A stretch of DNA of 64,000 bases, from contig NC_071392.1 in NCBI RefSeq assembly GCF_022682495.2, positions 136,782,818 through 136,846,817 on the forward strand. Reading direction: 5' to 3'. The DNA is from Desmodus rotundus (taxonomy: Eukaryota > Chordata > Mammalia > Chiroptera > Phyllostomidae). Below, in pieces: positions 15,070 through 26,806 of this stretch; position 1 is the stretch's first letter, and the number at the start of each line of letters is the position of its first letter. The position numbers were made by a program, and so were the translations under genes. The notes under the pieces are model-generated. The model searched no databases. It had not been told where the DNA came from and worked only from the letters and a program-made list of their open reading frames with translations.

Positions 15070-16400
15070 TCTCATACTGAGGCCCTGCCAAGCTTCCCTG
15101 TGGTACGAGGTCAACACCCCCCCCCCCCCCCCGCAAACTTCTACACTTCCTTCTCCACCCTTCTTTGGTTTTAAAGGTTATAGACATTCTTTAATATAAC
15201 CAGGAATACTTGACTGAGAATGGTTTGTTTTTCTATTGTATAGGATTCCTCTTCTTTTTTGTAATCTGCATCTATAATTATAACACTCCTATAGTTACTA
15301 CAATGTGTGTGTGTGTTTTGAATGAAAGTAAATATTTATTACCATACATTCGAATCTTTTAAACAATAAGAGAGTTACACTTGGCTATTGCAGGGAGAAA
15401 GTAGGTTCCTGTGCATTTTGTGTTGTTTCTGGCAGTGTGCATTGTGTAAGTCAGGGAGCTGAATTCTTGGAATATGTGTTTCCAAATGACATGGGCAGGT
15501 GGAGATGGTGGTCTATAAAAGTTTTCAATATATGTAATGTTTAATGACAATTGCTGGGCTATTTGGGAAGAAAAAGGAAGGACACAATGAATTAGCCCAT
15601 TTCCAACAGTGGTGGCTCATCTGGCTCTTGCCTATCTGTGAGAGTACCAGTATCACCACTTTGGAAAGGGAAATAGACATGGGGGCTAGAAAAGAAACTT
15701 TGTAGTTTTCCCCCAGATTCCCATCGACAGAAAAGTCACACGAACAGTTGGTCAGCTAAGTGGAATGCAGTTTTTATCGTTTGATGAACTATGAATGGTG
15801 GGAGTTGGAGAGGCACAGAATGAATCTTTTTACTGCCTGGCGGTCAGTGGCCTTTCCCTATTCTTAGTCCCCTCCATTACCAGCCCAGGAATCTGAAAGA
15901 GGCATTCAAATGTAAAAGATTAAATAAGCCTGGTACCTGGTATATACTATATACACAGTTTTGTTTTTATATAGGGGAATGTTTCTGGCCAAAATCAAGT
16001 TATAGAGAGGCTTTAACTAGATGTGGATCTATATGTTTTCATAATAGACCTACTTGTAGGCTGCCCTGTGCAAATTATTTTCATCATTTAAAATGATTTT
16101 TCCCCTTAATTTTGGTAGCCAGCTCATATTTTCATCTATATTTCTGCTGTTAAACAGTGAATGGGATTGGTGATGTTTATGTTAATTGTGGGTCTGCATT
16201 CACTTTCCTCCTTCATATTTACACTCAGAGCAAATGGAACCATGCACTCTGGTGAGCCCTAAAGTCCATGTGCGTCAGCTGTGAGGATGAGGAGCTATGA
16301 AGACCATTACCATGTTGCCAGCCCTCCATCACTCCTGAACTTAAATGATACAATGTTCTTTTGTGTTTAAGTTCCCAAATAAAGTGATAGAATATATCCT
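15070..16400 (+). other. GINS1: GINS1 3' UTR
   Basis: About 1.3 kb from the stop codon to just past the polyadenylation signal at 16378-16383. It holds a poly-C run at about 15115-15132 and a short GT repeat near 15306-15317. The exact cleavage site is inferred as 10-25 bases after the signal. Confidence 0.7.
16378..16383 (+). terminator. GINS1: GINS1 polyadenylation signal AATAAA
   Basis: A canonical AATAAA, 1.3 kb after the GINS1 stop, followed by GT/T-rich sequence ('CCTGTATTTGAAATGAATGT'). It is the first convincing signal in a plausible UTR length, but I cannot confirm use without transcript data. Confidence 0.7.
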
Positions 16401-17128
16401 GTATTTGAAATGAATGTGTAATATTTGAAAATTTGAAATTTTATTAACTACTTCGAATTGTGGCTAGAACTTTGAAGGTAATACTTGTATATGTATAGGT
16501 TAAAAAAAGGGTAAAAAATAAAAAATGTAGACAATGAAAGTTCCTCTTTTATCCTCTAAATATCATAATTGCATGTGCTCACTGTTAGCTAGTTACATAT
16601 GTAAAGTATACTATTTCTTTTTAGTGGTTTCCCAGTTATTTTCTATTTTTTGTTCCTAGTGTGAATGAATTATTTTTTCTATTATCTGACTGACTTTGGC
16701 TAATATATGTACAAAAGTTGCAAATTATGATGACTTGGCCACATTTTGATATTTATATAAACTCATTTCTTTTTCATATTGATTTTGTTGTCTACAACTT
16801 TTTTTTATTGGTCTGGAACTGTTGGAAAAATGTTGACTGCTGCTGATAATAGGTGGCAGCTTATCTTTTTGATGACTTTATTGGAAGCGACAGTCTCCTT
16901 TCTCAATCTTCCTATCTCATACTTCTCCAGGAAAAATACCAAAACTTGTGGCCTCCCTCAGTGTAACTTGAAGCCTCAAAATAAATTCAATACCATAATA
17001 TAAAATAAAATAGTGGTAATTAATAAATACGGTTTTTTGAAATATGCCTTTGGAACTTGAGTTATCATACTATTTCTTAACTCCCAAGTGTTATGAATTA
17101 TATGAATAGAATTCTATCGTTAAACTAT
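16401..17128. other. Intergenic, no recognised feature
   Basis: AT-rich sequence between the GINS1 end and a MITE. No coding frame or known repeat is recognised. Confidence 0.5.
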
Positions 17129-17372
17129 AGTGGTACCTCAGTGCTCATCGTTAATGTGTTCCAGAATTCATGACACGTGTTGAGACTGACGAGTACTGAA
17201 CGATGGAGCATTTTCTCTTGTGGGGTGGTGTTGTGACTCACACAAGTTCTAGGAAGTGTGACAAGTCCTGAGCAAGCACCGAGTGTTCAAACACTTTTTT
17301 TCTTGTCAAAATGTGACGAGTACAGGGTTTCGACAAGTTCTGAAGCCAATGAGTACCTAAGTATGACTACTT
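17129..17372. mobile_element. Possible MITE with TA-type ends
   Basis: The left end 'TAGTGGTACCTCAGTGCTCA' and the reverse complement of the right end 'TAGTCATACTTAGGTACTCA' form imperfect inverted repeats. Inside, motifs of the type 'GACGAGTAC' and 'GACAAGT' recur. No coding capacity. I infer a non-autonomous DNA transposon, but cannot name the family. Confidence 0.5.
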
Positions 17373-17384
17373 GCGTTTCTGCCC

Positions 17385-17594
17385 TAACTTGGTGGCTCGG
17401 TTGGAGCTTAGGCCCATATACCAAAAGGTTGCAGGTTGATTCCTGGTCTAGGTACATACCTAGGTTGCAGGTTCAAGCCTTGGTCAGGGCGCATACAGGA
17501 GGCAACCTATCATTGTTTCTCTCACATTGATGTTTCTCTCTCAAATCAATAAACATATCCTTGGGTGTGTATTAAATTAAAAAAAAAAAAAAAC
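17385..17594 (+). mobile_element. Bat tRNA-derived SINE, diverged subfamily
   Basis: The head reads 'CTTGGTGGCTCGGTTGGAGC', the body has 'GTTGCAGGTTCAAGCC' and 'AGGAGGCAACCTATCA', and the tail reads 'ATATCCTTGGGTG' then oligo-A. This tail type is shared with the copies at 22254-22484 and 58009-58268, so the three form one subfamily. Confidence 0.85.
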
Positions 17595-18344
17595 TATTTG
17601 CATTCCCTGAGCTACACTCTTCCTGGCCATGATGTTTACCATTTAGTGAACTGTAATGTATGATTTTCTGTTATTTTGTAGATGAATTTTTCAACTGTGA
17701 GTGATGTTGGTTTCTAATGTTTTGAGAGAGGGGAATGTACACACATGCTTTGTCAGTATTGTCAATTATCTGTTCTATGAAACAAAACAATGGCTTTAAA
17801 CCATACCAGTTTATCAGCTCTCACCATTCTCTCACAATTTGGTTGACTGGGCTCAGGTGGGTGGTTCTGTAGATCTTCCTTGGGGTCTCTGGTATGGTCG
17901 TATTCAGATGGCTGGTTTGGCCTTCCGTCTTTTTGTGGTCTCTCCATGTGGTTTGCTCCAGAAAGCTGGCTGGGCTTCTGACCTGGCAGCTCAGGACTCC
18001 CACAGTGCCAAGAGGATGAAAGTTGGCATTGTTAGTTTTCTGAAAGGTGAGGCCTAATACTGGCCTAGCACCACTTCTGCTGCATCCCATCAGTGGTTAT
18101 AGTAATAGGCTGCCCAGATCAGTGAAGGGACTACCTGAATCACATAAATGTGGGAACACTGAGTAGCCACCACTGCCAGCTTTGGTGTCAGTGCCTGGTG
18201 TGTAAAACTGAGTTGGTGTTAATTCCTTTGCCTGTTTTAAATAGAGATGTAATGGCTTTAATACTGATAGTACCATCTGGGTGTGAATCTTTTGGGGGGA
18301 GAGATGTTCATCTTTGATGTATTTTTTCCCCGTTTTTTTATAGT
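17595..18344. repeat. Ancient repeat-like intergenic sequence, family unknown
   Basis: Positions 17830-18200 have the feel of an old antisense LTR or DNA element ('GGTTCTGTAGATCTTCCTTG', 'CTCCATGTGGTTTGCTCCAG'), but I cannot assign it. The open frames here on both strands show no similarity I know. Confidence 0.3.
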
Positions 18345-19435
18345 TCATTTTTTATTGTATTTATTCCATTACCATTTATCTACCCACCTCCACCAATCCC
18401 CCTTTCCTCCATAATCACCACATTGTTATCCATGTCCATGAGTTCTTTTTCTTTTTTGCTCGATCCCTGCCCCAACCCCTTCCTAGGTTAAATTAACCCT
18501 GCATTCCTGATATAACTCCACTTTGGATTTGATTTGCTAAAATACTATATCATTTTTCTATCTGTGTTCATGAGGTATAGTGTAGTGTTTTCTATCTGTA
18601 GTGTTCTTTCCTTGTCATGTCTATGAATGTCATAGACATGAGTGTCGTGTCATAGAATAACTTGGGAAATACTTTCTTCAATTTTTTTAGAAGAGTTTTG
18701 TAGACTTGATATTATGTCTTCCTAAAATGTTTAGTAGAATTCACATTTAAAACACCTGGGCCTGGAATTTCTTTGTAGGAAGATTAACCACAATTTCAAT
18801 TACCCTCAAAGATACAGGGCTATTCAGTTTATTCTTCTAGAATGATCTTTGATAATTTTCATCTCCTCCATTATGTCTAAGTTATTGAATATACTGTCAT
18901 AGTATTGTTTATAATATTGCCTTAGGCTTTTTGTAAATTCTGTAGTGATGTCACCTCTTTTATTCCTGATGTTGGTAAATTTATTTTCTCTTTATCATGA
19001 TCATCTTGACTACAGGTTTACCAATTTTATTAATCTTCTCAAAGAACCAACCTTTGGCTCCATTGGCTTTTTCTGTTTGTTTTTTTCTGGTTTTCTATTG
19101 CAGGGATCAACAAACTTTTTCTATATCTTGGACTTGTAGGCCAGTGTCTTTCATAGCTGCCGCCATAGCACAAAAGCAGGCTACAGAATTGGGCTAAACC
19201 TATTAAGAATGTAGTTTGTGGAGTTCCAGCTAAGATGGAAGTGTAGGTAGATACCCTTTGCGTCCTTGCACAACCAAAAGGAGGATAACAACCAATCTAA
19301 AAACTAAACCAGAAGTTCCAGAAAATCAAACTACATGTAACTCTGACAACCAAGGAATAAAGAAACAGTCAACCAGACCAACCAGACCGGTAGGAGTGAG
19401 AAAGAGCAAAAGGGTGGAGGGAGAGAACCTGAGGC

Positions 19436-19612
19436 AAGGTGGTGGCCCCGTGGGCAGGGCTGGCTGAAAGGACCCCGTGGCGAGGCGGCAGACCAGACCG
19501 CGAGGCGGGGGCTAGCTGAGAGAACCCAGGGCAAGGCGGCAGACTATGTGGACAGGGATGGCTGAAAACATCTGGTGTGGCAGCAGACCATGTGTGTGGG
19601 GCTGGCTGAACA
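19436..19612 (+). repeat. Tandem monomers in HAL1 5' UTR
   Basis: About four diverged units of roughly 43-55 bp, each with a core like 'GGCGGCAGACCA' and ending in a 'GGCTGGCTGAAAGGAC' or 'GATGGCTGAAAACATC' type segment. Such monomer arrays are typical of L1 promoters. Confidence 0.65.
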
Positions 19613-20519
19613 GGAAACTAAGACTCAGAGCTGACTGGACTATGGTGGGGGTTGCCACGATGGGAGAAACTCCCAGTCTTGCATGAGAGTTTGTTGGAAA
19701 GTTGAGCTAGAGCCCAGCAACTGAGCTACATTTTTCCCTCTTTGACCCCTCCCCCACAGACAGCAAAGAGGGTTGCCGTGCCCTGGTGAATACCTAAGGC
19801 CCCGCCCCCTTACAACTTAACAGGTGTGTGCTGAGACAAAGAAATAGGGCCCAAATGAAACAACAGAGCAAAACTCCAGGAAAAGAGCTAAGCAATGAGG
19901 AGGAGGTAGCCAATCTATCTGATGGAGAGTTCAAAACCCTAGTAATCAAGATGCTCACAGACCTGATTGAGCTTGGTCGAAAATGAAGGAACAAATGAAA
20001 GCTACCCAAAGTGAAATAAAGCAAAATATTCAGGGAACCAACAGTGACAGGAAGGAAAGTGGGACTCACATCAATGAAGTGGAACAAAAGGAAGAAATAA
20101 ACATCCAACTGAAACAGAATGAAGAAACTAGAATTCAAAAAAATGAAGAGAGGCTTAGAAACCTCAGGGACAACTTTAAACATTCCAAATCTGAATTATA
20201 GGGGTGCCAGAAGGAGAAGAACAAGAGCAAGAAATGGAAATCTTATTTGAACAAATAATGAAGGAAAACTTCCCCAATCTGGTGAAGGAAATAAGACTTC
20301 CAGGAAGCTCAGTGAGTCCCAAAGAAATTGAACCCAAAGAAGAACACTCCAAGGCACATCATCATTAAGTTACCCAAGATTAAAGATAAAGAGAGAATCT
20401 TAAAAGCAGCAATAGGAAAGGAGACAGTTACCTACAAAGGAATTCCCATTAGACTATCAGCTTATTTCTCAAAAGAAACCTTACAGGCAAGAAGGGGCTG
20501 GAAAGAAGTGATATCTGGA

Positions 20520-20646
20520 CTAATAGACCTGAACAACACTATCCAACCAACTGATGTTTATAAAACCAAACAGCCAGCAACAGCAGAAGTGCACTTGGAA
20601 CATTGACCAAACTAGACCATATTCTGGACCTTGAAACAATTCTCAA
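20520..20646 (+). repeat. 127-bp tract inverted relative to 21645-21771
   Basis: This tract inside the HAL1 ORF1 region matches the reverse complement of 21645-21771 with only about four differences (two substitutions, two single-base indels) by eye. The homologous place in the HAL1 at 29491-31749 (near 30920-30935) lacks it. The sequence belongs to L1 ORF2 territory in the flanking old element, not to ORF1. Confidence 0.85.
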
Positions 20647-22164
20647 TGAAAGGCAAGGACCTACATCCAAGATTACTCTATCCAGCAAAACTATCATTTA
20701 GAATGGATGGGCAGATGAAGTGCTTCCCAGATAAGGTCAAGTTAAAGGAGTTCATCATCACCAAGCCTTTATTATATGCAATGTTAGAGGGACTTACCGA
20801 AGAAATTGAGAATCAAAAACTCTGACTAGTAAAACGACAAAAACCCACAACTATTAACAACTGAACCTAGAAAAAAACAAAACATGAAAACATACTAAGC
20901 AAACAACTAGAACAGGAACAGAATCAGAGAAATGGACATGACATGGAGGGTTTTCAATGGGGAAGGGGAGGGGAAGAATAGAGGGGAGAAAGGTACAGGC
21001 AGTAAGAAGCATAATTGGTAAGCATAAAATAGGGAAAAGTTAAGAATGGTACAGGAAACAAGTCAAAGAACTCATGTACAACCCATGAACATGAACTAAG
21101 GGAGGGGAATGCTGGGCTGTTGGGGAGTGCAGGGTGGAGGGGGATAGAGGGAGAAAATTGGGAAAACAGTAATAGCATAATCAATAAAATATACCTAAAA
21201 GTACATACATACATACAAAAAATGTAGTTTGCCAACCCCTGTTTGTTTCTTGACTTCTGCTGTGATCATAATTATTTAATTTCTTCTGATTAGTTTTAAC
21301 TTGCTCTTTTTTTTTCCAGTTATTTAAGGTGGAAGCTGGGTTCATTGATTTTGAGAACTTGCTTCTTTTCTATTACTGATATTTAGTGCTATGAATTTTT
21401 CCTTAAGTAATGCATTAGTTCCACTCACAAATTTTTGTGTAATGTATTTCCATTTTCATTCAGTTTAAAATATTTTCTAATTTTCCCCTCTGATTTCTTC
21501 TTTGTTTTGTGGGTTATTTAGCAGTGTGTTATTCCTTTCCTAAATATTTGGGGATTTTCCAGATATCATTCTAGTCTTGATTTCTAATTTAATTCCACTG
21601 TGGTCAGAGAACATACTTTATATGACTCAAATCCTTTTACTTTTTTGAGAATTGTTTCAAGGTCCAAGAATATGGTCTAGTTTGGTGAATGTTCCGAGTG
21701 CACTTCTGCTGTTGCTGGCTGTTTGGTTTTATAAACATCAGTTGGTTGATAGTGTTGTTCAGGTCTATTAGATTCAATCTCCTTGTTACTCGAGTCCCAA
21801 CCAGAAGCCCAAAGTGAATGAAGATGTGTATCCTTTGATGAGTTTTGACAAATGTATATATCCATGTAACCCAAACTATAGTGAGACTTGCATTACTAAT
21901 CCCCATTCATTGCTCTTTTTTTCAGATTATTTAATTTGCTTATCTAGTTGTACATATAAACTTTAGAAGTGCCCATTTCTGGGACAAGTGGTTGATTGGG
22001 ATAGTTTATATTTTTATTGGGAATATAATCAGTTAATGCTGTTGAGTCTTCCTATCCAAGAACTGAGCTTTATACTTGTTTCTTATAAAACTATTTTTCT
22101 ATATATTTGAAATATTTTATAATTAAAAAGTTAAAAACAAGTTAAATCAATTTTAATTAAAGAG

Positions 22165-22170
22165 TTTATT
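22165..22170 (-). terminator. NINL: NINL polyadenylation signal AATAAA
   Basis: On - the sequence reads 'TTGCAATAAACTCTTTAATT', a canonical signal 0.9 kb after the stop codon. No equally good signal was seen nearer the stop on a quick reading. Use is inferred. Confidence 0.6.
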
Positions 22171-22253
22171 GCAAATAGTGACTCTTCATATTACAGTAAA
22201 CCACAATCATCAAAACTTATGTGTTTTTGATATAAAACAATACTTTTAAAAAA

Positions 22254-22484
22254 ATCCTCACCCAAGGATGTGTGTTTGTTTTTTTTGAATCAATTATAGA
22301 GAGGAACGGAGAGAGAGACAGAAATGTTGATGTGAGAGAGAAACTGCTCAGTTGTCTTCCGTATGTGCCCCACCTAGGCATTGAACCACAACCGAAGTTT
22401 GTACCCTGACTGGGGGATTGAATCCACAGCCCTTTGGTATATAGGATGATGCTCCAACCAACCAAGCCACCCAGCCAGAGCATA
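22254..22484 (-). mobile_element. Bat SINE in NINL 3' UTR
   Basis: Low side is the tail with 'CACCCAAGGATGTGTG' and the high side is the head ending 'CCACCCAGCCAGAGC'. It has the same 'CCTTGGGTG' tail subfamily as 17385-17594. It would be transcribed in its own sense direction within the NINL message. Confidence 0.85.
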
Positions 22485-23083
22485 GAACTACACTTTTTTT
22501 AAACATACAATAAAATTTCCAGTGTGATGACATTTCAGTGAGGAAAAGATTGCATTTGCGATAAATACCACCCATTATTTCTGAGTCCACAGACCTAACA
22601 TAAGCACTGTCCAGCCATTATCCCATGCTGCAGCAGTCCCTGAAAAGGGGCTTCCCTTCCTTTGTCTTTTACCACTGGGTGACAGTCACAGGGAGTGAAG
22701 CCTTTCTGGAAAGTTTGTATAGAACTACCATTGATTATACTAATGATTTAAACCCAAAGCAGTAACAGTGGAATGGTAAAACTGTACAGAGCCCTAATTT
22801 TGCATTTTAATCTTTGAAGCCAAAGTCAAAGCACAATATGAAATTGTTTTTTGTTTGTTTTTTTTTTAGTTCTTTGCTGAAAGTTCCCATAGCCTGATTT
22901 CACCAGTGACCAGGAAATTACCCAGGACTGCTAATAAAAATGTAGTCTTTTCCAATGTGTCTATCTCCCCAGTTCTGGCTCATATGTCCAGGAGTGCATG
23001 ACCAATGAGCCATAGGAAATTATGGCATCATAGTGGCTTAATTTTAAAAGATGCTCTTTCCAAATGAATTGGAAACAATCAAT

Positions 23084-23275
<192 letters not shown>

Positions 23276-23809
23276 CTAGAGAGGGGAGAAAGCCATACTT
23301 TACTGTGAATCTAATACAGAAATGCTAGGCAACCAGCTTGCCTCCTTTTATTCTTCCATCTTTATACATACCCATAATTTTGGAGTTTTTACAGGTCTGA
23401 TAAAAACATGGGATCTCATAATAATTTTTGTTTTCCTGGCATGAGAGAGGAAATTGAGATTTTGATGAACTGTGTGGTACAGAAAATTTAAGTCAACTCT
23501 ATGAGAGATTTTACCATGAAATGAAGACATGAAAGACCAAAATCCGTAGGCCTCAAAAAGGACTATTCAGGACAATGTAAAACAAGGAAACTGTCAAGAG
23601 TGCCAAAAAATATGTTCATCCAAGTTTGCTCTGTAGGCCCATCGTGTCACCCAGGGCACTGAGACACTGTATTTACCCTTAAAATTGGTGCAGTCAACAC
23701 ATACAACAGCCATAGGGACTTCAGAGATGGGGACACAAGGCTACTCTAGTCATGAGTCCTTGTTCAACATACAAAGGCAAGGATGTCCTGCCTTGGGCTT
23801 AAGTCAACA

Positions 23810-25060
23810 CTGAAGTCATTCATTCAGTGAGCACCTCTCATGTGCTATGCACTGCCCTAGCCACAACCCTGCTCTTATAGAGCACATATTGTAGTAGACA
23901 GAGACATCAGAAACAAATATGCAGTGTGTCAGGTGATAGTGCTGAGAGAAAACCCAGCAGTGGAGAGACAGCTGAGGGAGGGGTTCCTATTTTGGCTGAG
24001 ATGAACAGAGAAGGCTTCTATGCATGACATTTGAACAGGGGTCTGAATAAAGCACAGGAGTAAGTCATGGAGCTGTCAAGGCATGAATGTCACAGACAGG
24101 AATAAGTGCAAAGACCCAGAGGCTGGGGCATGATGTGGGTAACAGAATGGCCAGGAGGCCTGTAACTGGAAGGCATGGTTGTGGGGAGGCTGACTGAGAA
24201 GTCAGACCTACCATGCTCTCTGGGCAGGGCACTACTAGATCCTGCAGAATCTTGAAGGCCACTGTAAAAACTCTTGCCTTTTACTCAAGGGACCTGGGAA
24301 AACTAAAGGGTTCTGAGCAGAGGAAGGCCAGCACCTCAACCACATTTGGAGAGGACTGTTGCCAGTCCTGTGTTAATAGGTTAGAAGAAATTAGACACCA
24401 ATTCGGATACCAAAGATGATTGTGGGAGAAGTGGGGTTGGGGCAAGCAGTAGCTGGGTTCTGTCTCCACTCTGAAGGCAGAACTGGTGGTGTGGGTGGGG
24501 GTCAGTTGAGGGAAGGAGCCCACTGTACTCCAAAGTTTTGGAACTAAGTCAATGGCAGTGGTGAATCATGAGGGCAGGCAGGTGAGTGCAAAGACAACTC
24601 TGAAGTTATTTCTGTGAGGAGGAGCAGAGAACTGGTAGGACCAGGGCTCCTTAACCCAGGAACCCAGAGGAAGGAAGGGGTGGGGGTGGGTCCAGGATCC
24701 ACAGGTCAGGTCTAGTTGCACATGGCCCTAGTATACTGCATATTTGCTTTGGGCATTTTGGGTCTTCCAAGGACAGTTGAGGGGGAAGAGGTGCTGGAGT
24801 TCAAAGGGGAGAGAAGATTCAGAATGCTGTTGAGCCAGGGGGTTTGGGCAGAGCTGATGGGTGACAGCCACAAAATTGAACTAGAACTGGTCTCACCAGG
24901 TAGGAGTAGGCAAAGGAGTGACTGTAAGGGGGCGTCAGAATCTGATAGTTGGGAGGAAAAGTGATGAGGGAGACACTGAGAGGATCAGTGGCTGGTGGAC
25001 AAGAAACGGGACAGGCTCCGAAGAGTGGTTTAGCCTGGGAAACTTTCACCATGATTCAGG
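23810..25060 (-). repeat. L2 LINE fragment, antisense
   Basis: Phrases such as 'GCACCTCTCATGTGCTATGC', 'GCAAAGACCCAGAGGCTGG' and 'GAATCTTGAAGGCCACTGTA' fit the antisense strand of L2 as widely seen in mammals. Diverged, with no frame preserved. Boundaries are approximate. Confidence 0.55.
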
Positions 25061-25429
25061 AGCAAGAGGCTACACAAATGTTTCATCCATTTGGGCTCAG
25101 TTCAGGATTGCTGAGATAAACCATACTTGATTATTATGTAATAAAAATATTTCTACAGATTCTCACATTTCTTTAATTTCTTCTAGCACTGCAATAGAAC
25201 TTTTTTTTGAGCAGCTGGTATTTGCCTTTATGTGTCTCTTCTTCTGACCTTGTCACCCCTCCCAGCATTCCCTGTGCTGGCTGCTCCACTGCCTGTTAGT
25301 TCTTGCTGATTTAATTGCTGGCTGAATGAGATTGTGAACTTTTACTGATCATGGCAGCTTTGACTTTTGTTGTTTTCTTCCTATAGCAGCTCAGGTTATT
25401 TCTTTTTTTCCCATGGTGATGACTTCAAA

Positions 25430-26015
25430 AATACAGATCATATCATGTTCTTACTTAAACTCTTCCAATGGCTTCTAATTGCAATTAAAATAAAATCTAA
25501 ACTGCTGACCTTGATGGGACCCTGCCAACCTGTACCCGCCCAAGATCACACCAGCCACAGTAACTCCTCAGTGCCTTCTGCATGCCATGCTTGGTCCCAT
25601 CTAAGGACATGTACCTGTTCTGTTCCCTCTGTGTGAAGTGCATCTCTTTGGGGATCTCACGTGTTCCCTAGGCCATGTGGAGAAGTGAGTGCCCTTTTAC
25701 AGCTGCCCCAGAGATTGGGGCTGCTACTGGAACTTAGCACTATAATGCACAGAACAGTTCTACCACGACCATTCTCCCTTCTAAAATGTCAACCTGGCCT
25801 CTGATCAATAGGTGTCTGTTGCCATGCCGTATCCTGACTATCTTCACCAGATCCCACCCATCACCATTTTCTTCAGATCAATTCTTATAACCTGAGGTCA
25901 CTTATCTTGTTACAATCTGTCTCTGCCTCCAGGATGTGAGGTCTTTGGGGGCTTATGTCAGGGTTTACCCAGAACAATGCCTTGATACATAACAGGTACA
26001 TGGGATGACTGAATT
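25430..26015 (+). repeat. L2 LINE fragment, sense
   Basis: The order of 'CTCTTCCAATGGCTTCTAAT', 'AAAATCTAAACTGCTGACCT', 'ATGTGAGGTCTTTGGGGGCT' and 'AATGCCTTGATACATAACAG' is that of the L2 3' region in the sense direction. Old and diverged. Confidence 0.6.
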
Positions 26016-26072
26016 AACATCTTTTCTGAGGTTATGTGAACACCTCAAAAAATATATCTTAAAACATTCCCC

Positions 26073-26131
26073 ATCAGTTCTCAGCATTTTGGCTAAGACC
26101 AAATGTAGAATCTGTTCTTATCAGTTTAAAA
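26073..26131 (+). pseudogene. U2 snRNA 5' fragment (retropseudogene)
   Basis: The stretch contains 'TTTTGGCTAAGACCAAATGT' and 'ATCTGTTCTTATCAGTTTAA', matching the first 60 or so bases of U2 snRNA (which has TTTTGGCTAAGATCAAGTGT and the same second block) with a handful of substitutions. Only the 5' domain is present, with no Sm site or 3' stem-loops and no snRNA promoter elements that I can see. It is a truncated dead copy in the last NINL intron, on the opposite strand to the gene. Confidence 0.85.
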
Positions 26132-26353
26132 CAATTCCTAAAAGAAAATAAACACAATATCCAAAATAATGTAGGGTATATATTTACTAAAATCAGTTTT
26201 CTACTGATTGCTTTTAATTGTTAATCTTCCGGAAAAATATGTGTACATTCAGATTCTCAAAATAAAGGTTAGACAAAGCCCCCAGATTCAGTGTTTCCAA
26301 ATGAAAATGGGGTTCTCTTGAGTTCTGTTACAAGACAGTTGCTCCCTGAATCA

Positions 26354-26551
<198 letters not shown>

Positions 26552-26589
26552 CTACAAAAGAAGGTTATAAACCAATATTTCACATTTTA

Positions 26590-26806
26590 TTTTTTAAAAG
26601 ATTTTATTTATTTTTAGAGAGAAGGGAAGGAAAGGAGAAAGAGAGGGAGAGAAACATGTGGGAAAGAATCATTGACAAGTTGCCTCACACACCCCAAACT
26701 GGGGACCTGGCCTACAACCCAGGCATGTGCCCTAACGGGGAATCAAACCTGTGGACCTTTGGTTTGCAGGCTGGCACTCAATCCATTGAGCTGCACCAGC
26801 CAGGGC
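26590..26806 (-). mobile_element. Bat tRNA-derived SINE (VES type)
   Basis: Tail 'TTTTATTTATTTTTAGAGAG' at the low side; head ending 'CTGCACCAGCCAGGGC'. It lies just upstream of the penultimate NINL exon, in the gene's sense orientation. Confidence 0.88.

Larger units (their letters stand above)
19219..21220 (+). mobile_element. HAL1-type (ORF2-less) L1, 5' complete
   Basis: It starts 'TGGAGTTCCAGCTAAGATGG', has about 640 bp of 5' UTR including tandem monomers (19436-19612), then an ORF1 region at about 19860-20825, then a 3' UTR and an AATAAAAT tail. ORF1 pieces are readable in different frames: KERILKAAIGKETVTYKGIP, then LHPRLLYPAKLSFRMDGQ, then a lysine-rich end. Frameshifts and stops break it. 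No ORF2 is present. A direct repeat 'AATGTAGTTTG' flanks it (19208-19218 and 21221-21231), so this roughly 2-kb form was inserted as a unit. ORF1 carries a foreign 127-bp tract at 20520-20646. Confidence 0.85.
19100..21243. mobile_element. Small hAT-like element, split by the HAL1 insertion
   Basis: The left part starts 'CAGGGATCAACAAACTTTTT'. The right part ends 'GTAGTTTGCCAACCCCTG', the reverse complement of a matching end 'CAGGGGTTGGCAAACTAC'. Together they look like one short hAT-type element with CAGGG ends, cut by the HAL1 at 19219-21220. The family name is not certain. Confidence 0.5.
18345..22135 (-). repeat. Old L1 fragments on the - strand, interrupted
   Basis: 18345-18490 is an L1 3' end read on -. 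18490-19090 is diverged ORF2 reverse transcriptase region. 21240-22080 continues toward the ORF2 5' part, with the frequently seen 'GAATATGGTCTAGTTTGGTG'. Many stops are present. It is interrupted by a small DNA-element fragment (about 19100-19218 and 21221-21243) and by the HAL1 at 19219-21220. Boundaries are approximate. Confidence 0.6.
22145..23083 (-). other. NINL: NINL 3' UTR
   Basis: About 0.9 kb from the NINL stop codon to just beyond the polyadenylation signal at 22165-22170. It contains a bat SINE at 22254-22484 in the sense orientation of the gene. The end position is inferred. Confidence 0.65.
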
